Source: Desulfobacterales bacterium (GTDB taxonomy: Bacteria > Desulfobacterota > Desulfobulbia > Desulfobulbales > JAGXFP01). From it: DNA of 58,079 bases. The notes under the pieces are model-generated. The model worked only from the letters and a program-made list of their open reading frames with translations. It searched no databases and had not been told where the DNA came from. The stretch covers positions 1 to 58,079 of the forward strand of contig JAGXFP010000016.1 of NCBI GenBank assembly GCA_024637225.1, in the 5' to 3' direction. Position numbers and translations under genes: made by a program. Each line of letters starts with the position of its first letter. The stretch's first letter is position 1. Shown here piece after piece: positions 46,173 through 54,350 of this stretch.

Positions 46173-47326
46173 TTGCTTCTCGAATATTCTTTGTTAAGGG
46201 CTTGACCTATGACGTTGCGCTGAATCTGGTTGGTCCCTTCATAGATCTGGAGAATCTTGGCGTCGCGCATCATCTTCTCAACCGGATATTCGCGCATATA
46301 ACCGTGGCCGGCAAGGACCTGGACCGAGTCGGTGGTCACTTTCATGGCCATATCGGTGGCCATGACCTTGCACATTGAAGATTCCTTGGAGATCTCCTTG
46401 GCGCCGGAGTCGATATGGCGGGCGGTGCCGTAGACCAGGGCACGGGCGGCCTCGACCTGAATGGCCATATCGGCCAGGATATGCTGGACGGCCTGAAAAG
46501 AGATGACCGGCTTGCCGAACTGGACACGCTGCTTGGCATAGAGGACCGCCTCGTCGAGAGCGGCCTGGCCGAGACCGACACCCAGAGAGGCGATGCCGGG
46601 CCGGGAAAGATCAAGGGTTTTCATCACCGTGAAAAAGCCGGTCCCCCGGCGCCCGATCAAACGATCCTTGGGAATCCGACAATCTTTGAAAATCAACTCC
46701 CGGGTTGAAGAAGCCCTGATTCCCAGCTTCTTTTCCTTGACGCCATAGGAAAAACCGGGATCGCCGTCCTCAATCACGAACATGCTGGCCCCGCGCGGAC
46801 CCTTGTCGCGGTCGGTTATGGCAATTATCGAATAAATCTTGGCATCGCCGGCGTTGGTGATCCACTGCTTGGTGCCGTTTATAACCCATTCCTCGCCGTC
46901 CAGCACCGCCGTGGTCTGAATACCGGAGGCATCGCTGCCGGCATTGGCCTCGGTAAGGCCGAAAGCGGCCAGTTTAGCGCCGCTGGCGATCTCGGGCATA
47001 TATTTGTCTTTCATCTCATCGCTGCCAGAAACCAGAATCGGATAAGCGCCGAGGGCGCTGGCCGCGAAGCTTGTGGCAATCCCCACGCACCCCTTGGAAA
47101 ATTCCTCAAGGGCCAGAACCATTTCAAAACTGCCGCCGCCGAAGCCGCCGTATTCCTCGGGGATGTATAGCCCGAAAAGGTCAGCCTTGGCAATATCACG
47201 GAGGATCTCTGTGGGGAACTCCTCTTTTTCGTCAAGTTCGGCTCGTTGCGGAATAATCTTTTCTGCCGTGATCTGACGGGCCACGTCAACGATCATCTGC
47301 TGCTCTTCAGATAAAAAATAATTCAC
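46169..47326 (-). CDS. Acyl-CoA dehydrogenase
   Basis: The enzyme oxidises acyl-CoA to enoyl-CoA with FAD, or runs in reverse with a suitable donor. The protein has 385 residues in the ACAD fold. Blocks are LFGLYIPEEYGGFGGG, AAFGLTEANAGSDASGIQTT, EWVINGTKQWITNAGDAKIY, the flavin-contact RVQFGKPVISFQAVQHILAD, and the catalytic Glu363 in LQIYEGTNQIQRNVIG. The form resembles short-chain butyryl-CoA dehydrogenases. It sits 73 bp after fabH and is coupled to etfB, at the position where fabD lies in related clusters. An enoyl-thioester reductase role is possible by context. Confidence 0.93.
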   Translation of the reverse strand: MNYFLSEEQQMIVDVARQITAEKIIPQRAELDEKEEFPTEILRDIAKADLFGLYIPEEYGGFGGGSFEMVLALEEFSKGCVGIATSFAASALGAYPILVSGSDEMKDKYMPEIASGAKLAAFGLTEANAGSDASGIQTTAVLDGEEWVINGTKQWITNAGDAKIYSIIAITDRDKGPRGASMFVIEDGDPGFSYGVKEKKLGIRASSTRELIFKDCRIPKDRLIGRRGTGFFTVMKTLDLSRPGIASLGVGLGQAALDEAVLYAKQRVQFGKPVISFQAVQHILADMAIQVEAARALVYGTARHIDSGAKEISKESSMCKVMATDMAMKVTTDSVQVLAGHGYMREYPVEKMMRDAKILQIYEGTNQIQRNVIGQALNKEYSRSK

Positions 47327-47399
47327 GATGCTCCCCTTATTATTTATTAAATTTCAAAAATCGTTTTCGAGGGAGGGGGGACAGGAACATTTGCGCCAA

Positions 47400-48440
47400 C
47401 TACCATCTGATGATCTCCGCTCCCCAGGTGAAACCGCCGCCAAAGGCGCAAGTCAGGATCAGATCACCTTTCTTGAGCAGGCCCTGGCGATTCGCTTCAT
47501 CAAAGGCTATAGGCACAGTTGCCGCCGATGTATTACCATACTTATGGATATTTATGAATATTTTTTCCTTGGGCACGCCAATCCGTTCGCCGAGATTATG
47601 CAGGATTCGGATATTGGCCTGATGGGGCAGAATCCAATCAATTTCGGGTCCGCTGAGACCGGCATCCTCGAGGACCTTGTCGATCGAGTCCTCCATGGCC
47701 AGCACCGCGTTTTTGAAAACCTCCCGGCCGGACATTTTTATATAGGAGCCGTTGTCGGTCCTGGGGAAACCCAGCCGGGCCGGATCGAAATCCTCCGCCT
47801 CAGCGGGATCCGTCTTCTCGTATGGGTTGTTGATATGTGGATTCATGCTCGGGGCGGCGTTCATATAGAGGAGATCGCCCAGCCGGCCATCCGAGAAAAG
47901 CCTGGTGGCCAGCACGCCCCTGCCGGTATCGTCGCCGCCGACCACCGCGGCGCCGGCGCCGTCGCCGAACAACACACAGGTGTTACGGTCTTGCCAGTTG
48001 ACCCTGGCCGAAAGATTTTCGGCGCCGATAACCAGAATCTTCCTGTCCGGATAGGCCTTGACCATATTGTCGGCCAGTTCAAGACCGTAAATAAAAGCGG
48101 TGCAGGCCGCCGAGATATCAAAGGCAAAGGCGTTAACCGCTCCGATCTCCTTCTGGACCAGACAGGCACAGGAGGGCATGGTCGTCTCGGAGGTCATGGT
48201 CCCGACGATGATCGTGGCGATTTCCTCGGCCGTGACCCCGGCCATGGCCATGGCCCGCCGGGCCGCCTCGGCGGCGATTTTCGAGGTCTCCTCCCCCGGT
48301 CCGGCTATGCGTCGGCTGGCGATGCCCGTCCGGGCGGTGATCCACTCATCCGAAGTATCCACCAGTTTTTCCAATTGATCATTGGTCAGTTGATATTCGG
48401 GCAGGCAGGAACCGGTTCCCTCAATTACTCCTCTGATCAT
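47400..48440 (-). CDS. fabH: 3-oxoacyl-[acyl-carrier-protein] synthase III
   Basis: FabH starts fatty-acid synthesis by joining acetyl-CoA (or another short acyl-CoA) with malonyl-ACP. The protein has 346 residues, about 25 more than usual. The triad is Cys113 (FDISAACTAFIYGL), His273 (DWILPHQANIRIL) and Asn303 (KYGNTSAATVP). The start IRGVIEGTGSCLPEYQLTN and TSDEWITARTGIASRRI are standard. The extra length is an insertion at about 195-225 (MNAAPSMNPHINNPYEKTDP, then AEAEDFDPARLG), near the region that shapes the substrate entrance. It overlaps the plsX end by one base. Confidence 0.96.
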   Translation of the reverse strand: MIRGVIEGTGSCLPEYQLTNDQLEKLVDTSDEWITARTGIASRRIAGPGEETSKIAAEAARRAMAMAGVTAEEIATIIVGTMTSETTMPSCACLVQKEIGAVNAFAFDISAACTAFIYGLELADNMVKAYPDRKILVIGAENLSARVNWQDRNTCVLFGDGAGAAVVGGDDTGRGVLATRLFSDGRLGDLLYMNAAPSMNPHINNPYEKTDPAEAEDFDPARLGFPRTDNGSYIKMSGREVFKNAVLAMEDSIDKVLEDAGLSGPEIDWILPHQANIRILHNLGERIGVPKEKIFINIHKYGNTSAATVPIAFDEANRQGLLKKGDLILTCAFGGGFTWGAEIIRW

Positions 48441-49492
48441 CAGGGGGCTCCCGTTTCAAAATGGTCATCGTCAGAAGAGTCGTTATTCCCGGCATCGCCT
48501 GATTCCGCGACAAGCTCCATGATCCGGTCGTTAACCCTGTTATGAACGGTCTCGGCCGCCACGAAAATGGCGTTTTTGATCGCCACTGCGCTGGAGCGGC
48601 CGTGGCAGACAATCCCGGTTCCCTTGAGCCCCAGAAGCGGCGCCCCGCCGTACTCGGCATAGTCTATTCTTTTCTTGAATCGGGCAAAGGCGCCCCGGGA
48701 AAGCAGATAACCGAGCTTGGCGAGCAGACTGTTGTTGATCTCGTCACGCAACATGATAGTCATGGCCTCGGCAAGCCCTTCGCTGATTTTCAGCGAAACG
48801 TTGCCGACGAAACCGTCGCAGACTATGACATCGACATCACCCTTGAAAGTGCTGCTGGCCTCGATATTACCTACATAATTCAGGGAACTGTCCCGAAAAA
48901 GCTGATCGGTTTTGCGCACCAGGGTATTGCCCTTACCCTGCTCCTCGCCGATGCTGAGCACCCCCACCCGGGGACGATCATTACCGATGATCCCCTCCGA
49001 AAAGGCGGCGGCCATCAGGCCGAACTGGAAGAGATGGGTGGGACGGCAGTCTACATTGGCGCCCACATCCATCATAACCACGGGTTTTTTCAGAGTCGGG
49101 AAGATGCTGGCGATACCGGGTCTGGCGATTTTTTTCAGACGGCCCAGAGAGCGCACCGCGGCAGCCATGGTGGCGCCGGAGTTGCCGGCGCTGACCACTG
49201 CGTCCACCTCGCCGCTCTTGAACCTCTCGAAGGCGACCACGATCGATGAATCGCGTTTACGCCGGATCGCCTCGATGGGAGACTCGTCCATGCCGACCAC
49301 TTCGGTGGTGGGGACGATTTCGATCCGGCCCGCATCGCGGGCGCCGGCGTGGCCTTTCAGACTGGCGGTAAGTTTTTTTTCATCACCGAAGAGGATAACG
49401 TCCAGATCCGCTTCGGAAACGGCCTGGACGGCGCCGGCAACAAGGTCTTCCGGCCCCCGGTCCCCCCCCATGCAATCAAGGGCAATTCGCAC
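48440..49492 (-). CDS. plsX: Phosphate acyltransferase PlsX
   Basis: PlsX makes acyl-phosphate from acyl-ACP, the donor for glycerol-3-phosphate acylation by PlsY. The protein has 350 residues. It starts MRIALDCMGGDRGPEDLVAG. Blocks are MDESPIEAIRRKRDSSIVVA, AVVSAGNSGATMAAAVRSLG, RPGIASIFPTLKKPVVMMDV, GANVDCRPTHLFQFGLMA, and VCDGFVGNVSLKISEGLAEA. The last 20 residues are acidic and low in complexity. It is flanked by rpmF (5 bp away) and fabH, the standard arrangement. Confidence 0.98.
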   Translation of the reverse strand: MRIALDCMGGDRGPEDLVAGAVQAVSEADLDVILFGDEKKLTASLKGHAGARDAGRIEIVPTTEVVGMDESPIEAIRRKRDSSIVVAFERFKSGEVDAVVSAGNSGATMAAAVRSLGRLKKIARPGIASIFPTLKKPVVMMDVGANVDCRPTHLFQFGLMAAAFSEGIIGNDRPRVGVLSIGEEQGKGNTLVRKTDQLFRDSSLNYVGNIEASSTFKGDVDVIVCDGFVGNVSLKISEGLAEAMTIMLRDEINNSLLAKLGYLLSRGAFARFKKRIDYAEYGGAPLLGLKGTGIVCHGRSSAVAIKNAIFVAAETVHNRVNDRIMELVAESGDAGNNDSSDDDHFETGAP

Positions 49493-49497
49493 TTAAC

Positions 49498-49689
49498 CTA
49501 TTCCAGGTAATCTTCGTCGAGACTGACAACCTTCCGGCCCTTATAGGAACCGCAGCTGGAACAGAGGCGATGGGGCAGTTTGGGTTCACCACATTCCGAA
49601 CAACTGGAAATGGTCGGGCCGGTCAAGGCGTGATGGGAACGGCGAAGTCTGGTTCGGGAATGGGATTGTCTTCTTTTCGGTAAAGCCAT
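49498..49689 (-). CDS. rpmF: 50S ribosomal protein L32
   Basis: L32 is a small zinc-ribbon protein of the large subunit. The protein has 63 residues. It starts MALPKRRQSHSRTRLRRSHH, and zinc ligands are Cys30 and Cys33 (CSECGEPKLPH) plus CSSCG. The tail YKGRKVVSLDEDYLE is typical. The DUF177 gene precedes it and plsX follows, the classic YceD-rpmF-plsX order. Confidence 0.98.
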   Translation of the reverse strand: MALPKRRQSHSRTRLRRSHHALTGPTISSCSECGEPKLPHRLCSSCGSYKGRKVVSLDEDYLE

Positions 49690-49797
49690 TTTTTTTCTCC
49701 ATTTACGAAGAAACCGTCAGGGTTTCCACGCATATTCATATCCGCAATATTTATAAAGGTAATAAGCCGCCGGCGCAAAGAGAATCCGGCAACAGCG

Positions 49798-50325
49798 CTA
49801 TTTTTTTTGTTTGTCCAGAAGCCGGCCGAGAACGTTGAAAGGAGAATCAACGGTGCCGCCTCCGCAATCACATCTTCCTTCATTGAGATCTTCCCCGCAT
49901 TCAGGGCAAATCCCCGGACAATCAGTCCGGCAGAGTTTTTTCTGGGGAACGGCCAGAAGCACCTGCTGGGCCAATGTATTGCCGAGATCGATGACGGGTT
50001 CTTCAAGGAAGACCACATCCGTCTCATCGCTGTCGCACTCATGCTCGCGAACCTGAAGGGCGGGGTCTTCGCCGCTGAGATCGAAGACAACCTGAAAATC
50101 CAGCTCCCGGGGCAACTCAAACTTCTCGAGACATCTGTCACAGACGAGAAGCATAACCAGCTTGATCGAGCCGGTAACGAACACCTTCTCACTACGGCGT
50201 TTCAGAAAAAGTTCGGCCCGGACCTTCCCTTGATGGGGAACCTCACGCCGGGGGAACCAGGACATATCGGTAACGTTTACCGCCAGTCCCTCTTCAGGAA
50301 TTTCAGCTGCTTTCAGCCGCAACAT
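49798..50325 (-). CDS. YceD/DUF177 family protein
   Basis: YceD-type proteins are linked to 23S rRNA accumulation and are encoded next to rpmF in most bacteria. The start is the ATG at 50325 (MLRLKAAEIPEEGLAVN), behind TAGGAGGAG, giving 175 residues. The core has VTGSIKLVMLLVCDRCLEKF, with the paired cysteines common to the family, and the C-terminal half holds CRTDCPGICPECGEDLNEGR, then CDCGG, so zinc binding is likely. It heads the rpmF-plsX-fab unit. Confidence 0.92.
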   Translation of the reverse strand: MLRLKAAEIPEEGLAVNVTDMSWFPRREVPHQGKVRAELFLKRRSEKVFVTGSIKLVMLLVCDRCLEKFELPRELDFQVVFDLSGEDPALQVREHECDSDETDVVFLEEPVIDLGNTLAQQVLLAVPQKKLCRTDCPGICPECGEDLNEGRCDCGGGTVDSPFNVLGRLLDKQKK

Positions 50326-50465
50326 CGAATCTCCTCCTAAAGAGATAAAACCCACATATAAACCGAGCGATTATAAGTTATTATCTTTAGTTGTCAAGCG
50401 ATTTGACGAGGAGGGCGACAGCAAAAATCATCGCAAAACAGGAAGAAAAACCGTGTCACTGCCAA

Positions 50466-50993
50466 TTACCATCGACCCTGCCTGATGTAAGTGATCCCGA
50501 GGGAACACCGCAACCATATAACCAGGGCTCCGGCAATCCCTGAATTGGCCGCCCACCGCTCGTAATGGTGAACCAGCTCTTCCAGTCCCAGCCCGTTGAA
50601 GACCAGGGCCATGGGCTGGCCCAGCAATAACAAAAAGATAAGAACGCCAACCACCAGGCTGGCGAAGAAGGTAAAAAAAACGGTCCACAGAACTCCGATC
50701 CTGTTCCGGATCCCCCGAAAAAAACCGGGCAGACCCTTGTCCAGCAAAACCAGGATGACGACCGACGGCAAGGCGATCGGCAGGGAGGCGACCACGACCC
50801 ATGGCGAAGCCTCATACACCGCCACAAAAAAGATGGTCATCAGGGCGACAAGCCCAACCCCCAGAAGCACTTCGGAGTATGTTGCCCCGAGCCGCCGGTA
50901 AAGACGCCTTCGTACTGGGTGGTCTGGTTTCCGAATGGCCGCTCCCCGGGGCGAATGACGAGATCGCTTATCTTTCTTGGCGCGGCGATGCAT
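50466..50993 (-). CDS. Small membrane protein of unknown function
   Basis: The protein has 175 residues. The first 37 are very basic (MHRRAKKDKRSRHSPRG and on). Three hydrophobic segments follow at about 42-60 (LLGVGLVALMTIFFVAVY), 65-84 (WVVVASLPIALPSVVILVLL) and 103-125 (WTVFFTFFASLVVGVLIFLL). A polar C-terminal part contains GLEELVHHYERWAANSG. I do not recognise the family. It follows the cyclic-nucleotide-binding gene by 42 bp on the same strand, so it could be the last gene of the mla operon. Confidence 0.6.
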   Translation of the reverse strand: MHRRAKKDKRSRHSPRGAAIRKPDHPVRRRLYRRLGATYSEVLLGVGLVALMTIFFVAVYEASPWVVVASLPIALPSVVILVLLDKGLPGFFRGIRNRIGVLWTVFFTFFASLVVGVLIFLLLLGQPMALVFNGLGLEELVHHYERWAANSGIAGALVIWLRCSLGITYIRQGRW

Positions 50994-51035
50994 TGAATGT
51001 CGATGCCTTTATTTCAGGATATGCGCCATCGGCAG

Positions 51036-51506
51036 CTAGAGCAGCGCCGAAAGACGATCGTATGCCCGTCTCTGCCTCAGGCTTAATACGTGAATAACTC
51101 GCTTCAACAACTTGAAACCGAGGCTTGGCTTTTCAACAACGATCCTCTCCAGGTCATCACAGGATAAAACCAGTAAACCGGCATCTTCCATAGCGGAGAC
51201 GGTGGCGGTCCTGAGACCGCGATCAACCGCCGAAATCTCGCCGACCATGGCGCCGCGATCCAGAATGGCGATCAGGGTAAAACGGCCGGGGAAACTGGTC
51301 TCTTTCTTGACCGCCAGCTTTCCGTCCAGCACGAAGCCCATGAAATCACCCTGTTCGCCGTCATTCATCAGGACTTCGCCCTTACCCCATTTCTTGTAGC
51401 GCAGATAAGGACAGAGTTCGTTTATCTCCTCGTCGTCCAGGAACTTAAGAACCCGTTTCAGGGTATCCCGTTCTATATCGCAAACTCTTTTGCCCGTCTC
51501 AACCAT
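51036..51506 (-). CDS. Cyclic-nucleotide-binding-domain protein
   Basis: This 156-residue protein is essentially one CNB (CRP-like) domain without a DNA-binding helix-turn-helix. The beta-roll runs from about 20 to 130: LRYKKWGKGEVLMNDGEQGD, FMGFVLDGKLAVKKE, AILDRGAMVGEISAVDRGLR, TATVSAMEDAGLLVLSCDDL. The phosphate-binding cassette position holds GEISAVDRGLRTATV, where the family expects GE...R.A; the match is partial, so a nucleotide may or may not bind. It begins in the TAATG junction with the mlaC stop, so it is coupled to lipid-transport genes. A regulatory input to Mla is inferred. Confidence 0.85.
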   Translation of the reverse strand: MVETGKRVCDIERDTLKRVLKFLDDEEINELCPYLRYKKWGKGEVLMNDGEQGDFMGFVLDGKLAVKKETSFPGRFTLIAILDRGAMVGEISAVDRGLRTATVSAMEDAGLLVLSCDDLERIVVEKPSLGFKLLKRVIHVLSLRQRRAYDRLSALL

Positions 51507-52189
51507 TACCTTTCCCGCTGAGCCTCGTTACTCTCGATCTTTTCCCGCATCCGCTTGATCAGCCCGGCAAAATCCTCATTACCGAGAATCCGCCCGAACT
51601 CGGCCCGGTAGTTTCTGACCAGGCTCACCCCTTCGATAATCACATCGTAGACAAACCATTCATCACCTTTTTGGACCAGGCTGTAATTAATCGGGATGGC
51701 TTGACTGTTTTTGAGAATATTGGTGTACACCCTGGCCCGATCAGGACTGTTCCGGCTGAAAATCTCCTTGGTGTATTCGACTTTTTCGTCGGAATAGGCA
51801 TCAATCCGACTGACATAGGTGTTTTTCAACAACTCAGCGAAAAGATGCTGAAATTCCTTCTTTTCTTCATCGGTCAGACCTTGCCAATCCTTGCCCAAGG
51901 TCCTTTGCGAGATCTCGGCAAAATCGAAACGCTGCTGAACGATATTCATAATCCGTTCTCTTCTTTCTTCCCGCTGCTCCGGACCGCTCAGTTTCTCGTC
52001 CTGCATGACATTCAGGATCGCCTCTACGGTTTCCCTGAGCTGTTCTAGTGGGGTGACTGAAGCGGCAAAAGCCGGTCCCGAGAGAATAAGGAGGAGAAGC
52101 AGGATCGGCAACATGCCAGCCCGCATAATTCCGGAGATCGATTGCCCTTTGGCCGGCCCTTTGCTAGCCCTGGTCGCCTTGTTTTTCAT
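51506..52189 (-). CDS. mlaC: Periplasmic phospholipid-binding protein MlaC
   Basis: MlaC carries phospholipids across the periplasm between MlaA and the MlaFED complex. The protein has 227 residues. A basic N-terminus and signal segment (MLPILLLLLILSGPAFAAS, about 26-44) are followed by the MlaC/Ttg2D domain: VEAILNVMQDEKLSGPEQRE, MNIVQQRFDFAEISQRTLGK, DWQGLTDEEKKEFQHLFAEL, KNTYVSRIDAYSDEKVEYT, VYDVIIEGVSLVRNYRAEF. The ATG follows the mlaA stop with no gap. Confidence 0.93.
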   Translation of the reverse strand: MKNKATRASKGPAKGQSISGIMRAGMLPILLLLLILSGPAFAASVTPLEQLRETVEAILNVMQDEKLSGPEQREERRERIMNIVQQRFDFAEISQRTLGKDWQGLTDEEKKEFQHLFAELLKNTYVSRIDAYSDEKVEYTKEIFSRNSPDRARVYTNILKNSQAIPINYSLVQKGDEWFVYDVIIEGVSLVRNYRAEFGRILGNEDFAGLIKRMREKIESNEAQRER

Positions 52190-52978
52190 TCATTTGCCTA
52201 TATTGTTACGGCGTCTTAAAAAATAGGAATCCCGCATGGCGCTGTATGGATCAAAAGACGCCTTCTTGAAATCCTCATAATCGCCAATTCTCAGGGAAGT
52301 GGAGTTGATCGTCTCCCCGGTTTTCAGGGCATACACTTCATCCGTCTCACCGTTCATCCCAAGATAAGAAACCGGGTTAAGAAAGTAATCCCCGCCAAGC
52401 CCCAGAGTATCCCTGACATTCGAAGGCCCCAACACGGGCCAGTAGAGATAAATCCCCTCCCCTATTCCATAGGTGCCCAGTGTCTGGCCGAAATCCTCTT
52501 CGCCGGGTTCCAGATCAAACCAGTTCCGGGCCGGATCCCAGAGCCCGGCAACTCCCACAGTGGTATTGATCATGAATCTGGTCATCTCAATTCCTCCCTG
52601 CATGACCTTGCCCTGCAGAACATTGTTGACCAGCCGGACCGGAGTTTTCAAGTTATAAAAAAAATTGACCACTTTAGTCCGGACCGGTTTCGGAACCGCA
52701 AAACCATAGGTCAGGCTCAGGGGCTTCAGCACCCAGAAATAAAGTTTATCATTGAACTGGAAAAAAAGCCGATTTACCGGCTCCAGGGGATCGGCAATCC
52801 GGGGAGCCGCATCCTCCACCGGCCACTCGTCTTCAAAATATTGCTCTTGCTCCGCACCGGCATCGCGGGATAAGGCCTCCGGACCTGGATCCTCGCCATT
52901 TCCGGAAACCGCGCCGGACAACCCGGCCGATCCGAGGACCATGAAAAACAGCAGTGAGGAAATAAGAAAAGAGTTCAT
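52190..52978 (-). CDS. mlaA: Outer-membrane phospholipid-removal protein MlaA (VacJ)
   Basis: MlaA takes misplaced phospholipids out of the outer leaflet of the outer membrane. The protein has 262 residues. The N-terminal hydrophobic signal (SFLISSLLFFMVLGSAGLSG) lacks the lipobox cysteine present in E. coli VacJ, so it may be released rather than lipid-anchored. An acidic linker follows. The core has DPLEPVNRLFFQFNDKLYFW, NFFYNLKTPVRLVNNVLQGK, FMINTTVGVAGLWDPA, EDFGQTLGTYGIGEGIYLYW and PVLGPSNVRDTLGLGGD, all family hallmarks. It lies 6 bp after mlaD. Confidence 0.93.
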   Translation of the reverse strand: MNSFLISSLLFFMVLGSAGLSGAVSGNGEDPGPEALSRDAGAEQEQYFEDEWPVEDAAPRIADPLEPVNRLFFQFNDKLYFWVLKPLSLTYGFAVPKPVRTKVVNFFYNLKTPVRLVNNVLQGKVMQGGIEMTRFMINTTVGVAGLWDPARNWFDLEPGEEDFGQTLGTYGIGEGIYLYWPVLGPSNVRDTLGLGGDYFLNPVSYLGMNGETDEVYALKTGETINSTSLRIGDYEDFKKASFDPYSAMRDSYFLRRRNNIGK

Positions 52979-52984
52979 CGCCTC

Positions 52985-53431
52985 TTAAAGATCGCCAAAA
53001 ATATATTTACCGACCATCTCTTCGATATCGATTGCCGACTCGGTTTCTTCTAAAAAATCCCCGTCCCCGAGGACCTGGTCCGAGCCGCCCTGAATAATCT
53101 TGATGTATTTATCGCCGATGATCCCCTTGGTCCTGATCGAGGCCACGGCGTCTTCATAAATCTCAATCTCCTTGGGAAGCTTCATGTAAACCCGGGCGCG
53201 GTCGTCGTCATTCAGAATGATCTTGCCGACCTTGCCGACATTGACTCCGGCAATTTCCAGAATCGCTCCCTCCTTAAGGGCGGCGACGTTATCGAAGTCG
53301 GCCACCAGCGTGTAATTCTTATCAGCGGTAAAGAAAGACACTTCGCCGAGTTGCAGAGCCAGATAGACAAAGCAGAGAAAACCGACAATCAAAAAGAGGC
53401 CGACAACAAATTCCAGATTAAATTTTTTCAT
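52985..53431 (-). CDS. mlaD: MCE-domain lipid-transport protein MlaD
   Basis: MlaD forms a membrane-anchored ring on the MlaFE transporter. The start is the ATG at 53431 (MKKFNLEFVVGLFLIVGFLC), 148 residues; a start six codons earlier is possible. One N-terminal anchor (about 7-25) is followed by the MCE domain: YTLVADFDNVAALKEGAILE, IAGVNVGKVGKIILNDDDRA, VASIRTKGIIGDKYIKIIQG, the last block being the pore-loop strand. A short acidic tail ends IEEMVGKYIFGDL. It lies between mlaF and mlaA. Confidence 0.95.
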   Translation of the reverse strand: MKKFNLEFVVGLFLIVGFLCFVYLALQLGEVSFFTADKNYTLVADFDNVAALKEGAILEIAGVNVGKVGKIILNDDDRARVYMKLPKEIEIYEDAVASIRTKGIIGDKYIKIIQGGSDQVLGDGDFLEETESAIDIEEMVGKYIFGDL

Positions 53432-53582
53432 AACATTTTCACTTTTCATTTTTCCGGGCGGTGGCCCGGAAGTAACCGATCAGGGGCCGGGGCAAATTCA
53501 GCACCGGAACCCGTTGTCCGCAAGCATTCGCGGCGCGGGACTCCGGAGCAGATTCGGGCCCCGCCCTCGGCGGTGCCCGGAG

Positions 53583-54350
53583 CTATTCCATATCACTGCT
53601 ATGATAAAGATGGCCCATGGTGGCCTTCACAAAAGATTGAATCTCCGGAATTTCAGACAACTGGATCTCCTCGGGCCGATCGAATGCAACCAGCTTGCCG
53701 CCATTCAGGACCACAACCTGATCGGCCAGATTAAAAACCTTCGGTATATCGTGACTGACGATAACCGCCGTATACTTGAATTTGCGCTGGGTTTCGAAAA
53801 AGAGCTGATAAATCTCCAGGGTTTTTTCCGGATCCAGGCCGGTGGTCGGCTCGTCAAAAAGCATGATCTCGGGCTGTAACTGCAAAGCCCTGGCCAGACC
53901 AACCCGCTTTTTCATGCCGCCGCTCAGCTGGGCCGGAAATTTTTCATCATGGCCGACCAGACCGAGCTGTAAAAGGGTATTGACAACCTGTTCCCGGGTT
54001 TGATCCCGGTTCAGTCTGGTTCTCTCCCGCAGCGGCAAGGCAACATTATCAAAAACATTCAAGGAATCAAGCAGGGCCGAACCCTGGAACAAGACGCCGA
54101 ATATAGACCTGATCTCGTTCAACTCCCGGCGGCCCATGGCGGCAATGTCTTGCCCCTTTACCAGAATCGTCCCGGAATCCGGTTTGAGCAGCCCGAGGAT
54201 CAGTTTCAGGGTTACACTCTTACCCTGGCCGCTGCCACCGGCAATAACTGTGGTCCTGCCCGGAAGTATTTCCAGATTAACATGGTCAAGAATCCGTTGC
54301 GAGCCGAAATCCTTGACCACATCCACCAATTGAATAATCGCCTCACTCAT
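53583..54350 (-). CDS. mlaF: Phospholipid ABC transporter ATPase MlaF
   Basis: MlaF powers phospholipid movement by the inner-membrane complex. The protein has 255 residues. Walker A is AGGSGQGKSVTLKLIL (38-45 core), the Q-loop region is IFGVLFQGSALLDSLNVFDN, signature LSGGMKKRVGLARAL, Walker B IMLFDEPTTGLDPEKT, and the switch His is in AVIVSHDIPKVFNLADQVVV. The gene overlaps the mlaE end by 4 bp. A separate MlaB (STAS) gene is not present in the window. Confidence 0.96.
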   Translation of the reverse strand: MSEAIIQLVDVVKDFGSQRILDHVNLEILPGRTTVIAGGSGQGKSVTLKLILGLLKPDSGTILVKGQDIAAMGRRELNEIRSIFGVLFQGSALLDSLNVFDNVALPLRERTRLNRDQTREQVVNTLLQLGLVGHDEKFPAQLSGGMKKRVGLARALQLQPEIMLFDEPTTGLDPEKTLEIYQLFFETQRKFKYTAVIVSHDIPKVFNLADQVVVLNGGKLVAFDRPEEIQLSEIPEIQSFVKATMGHLYHSSDME

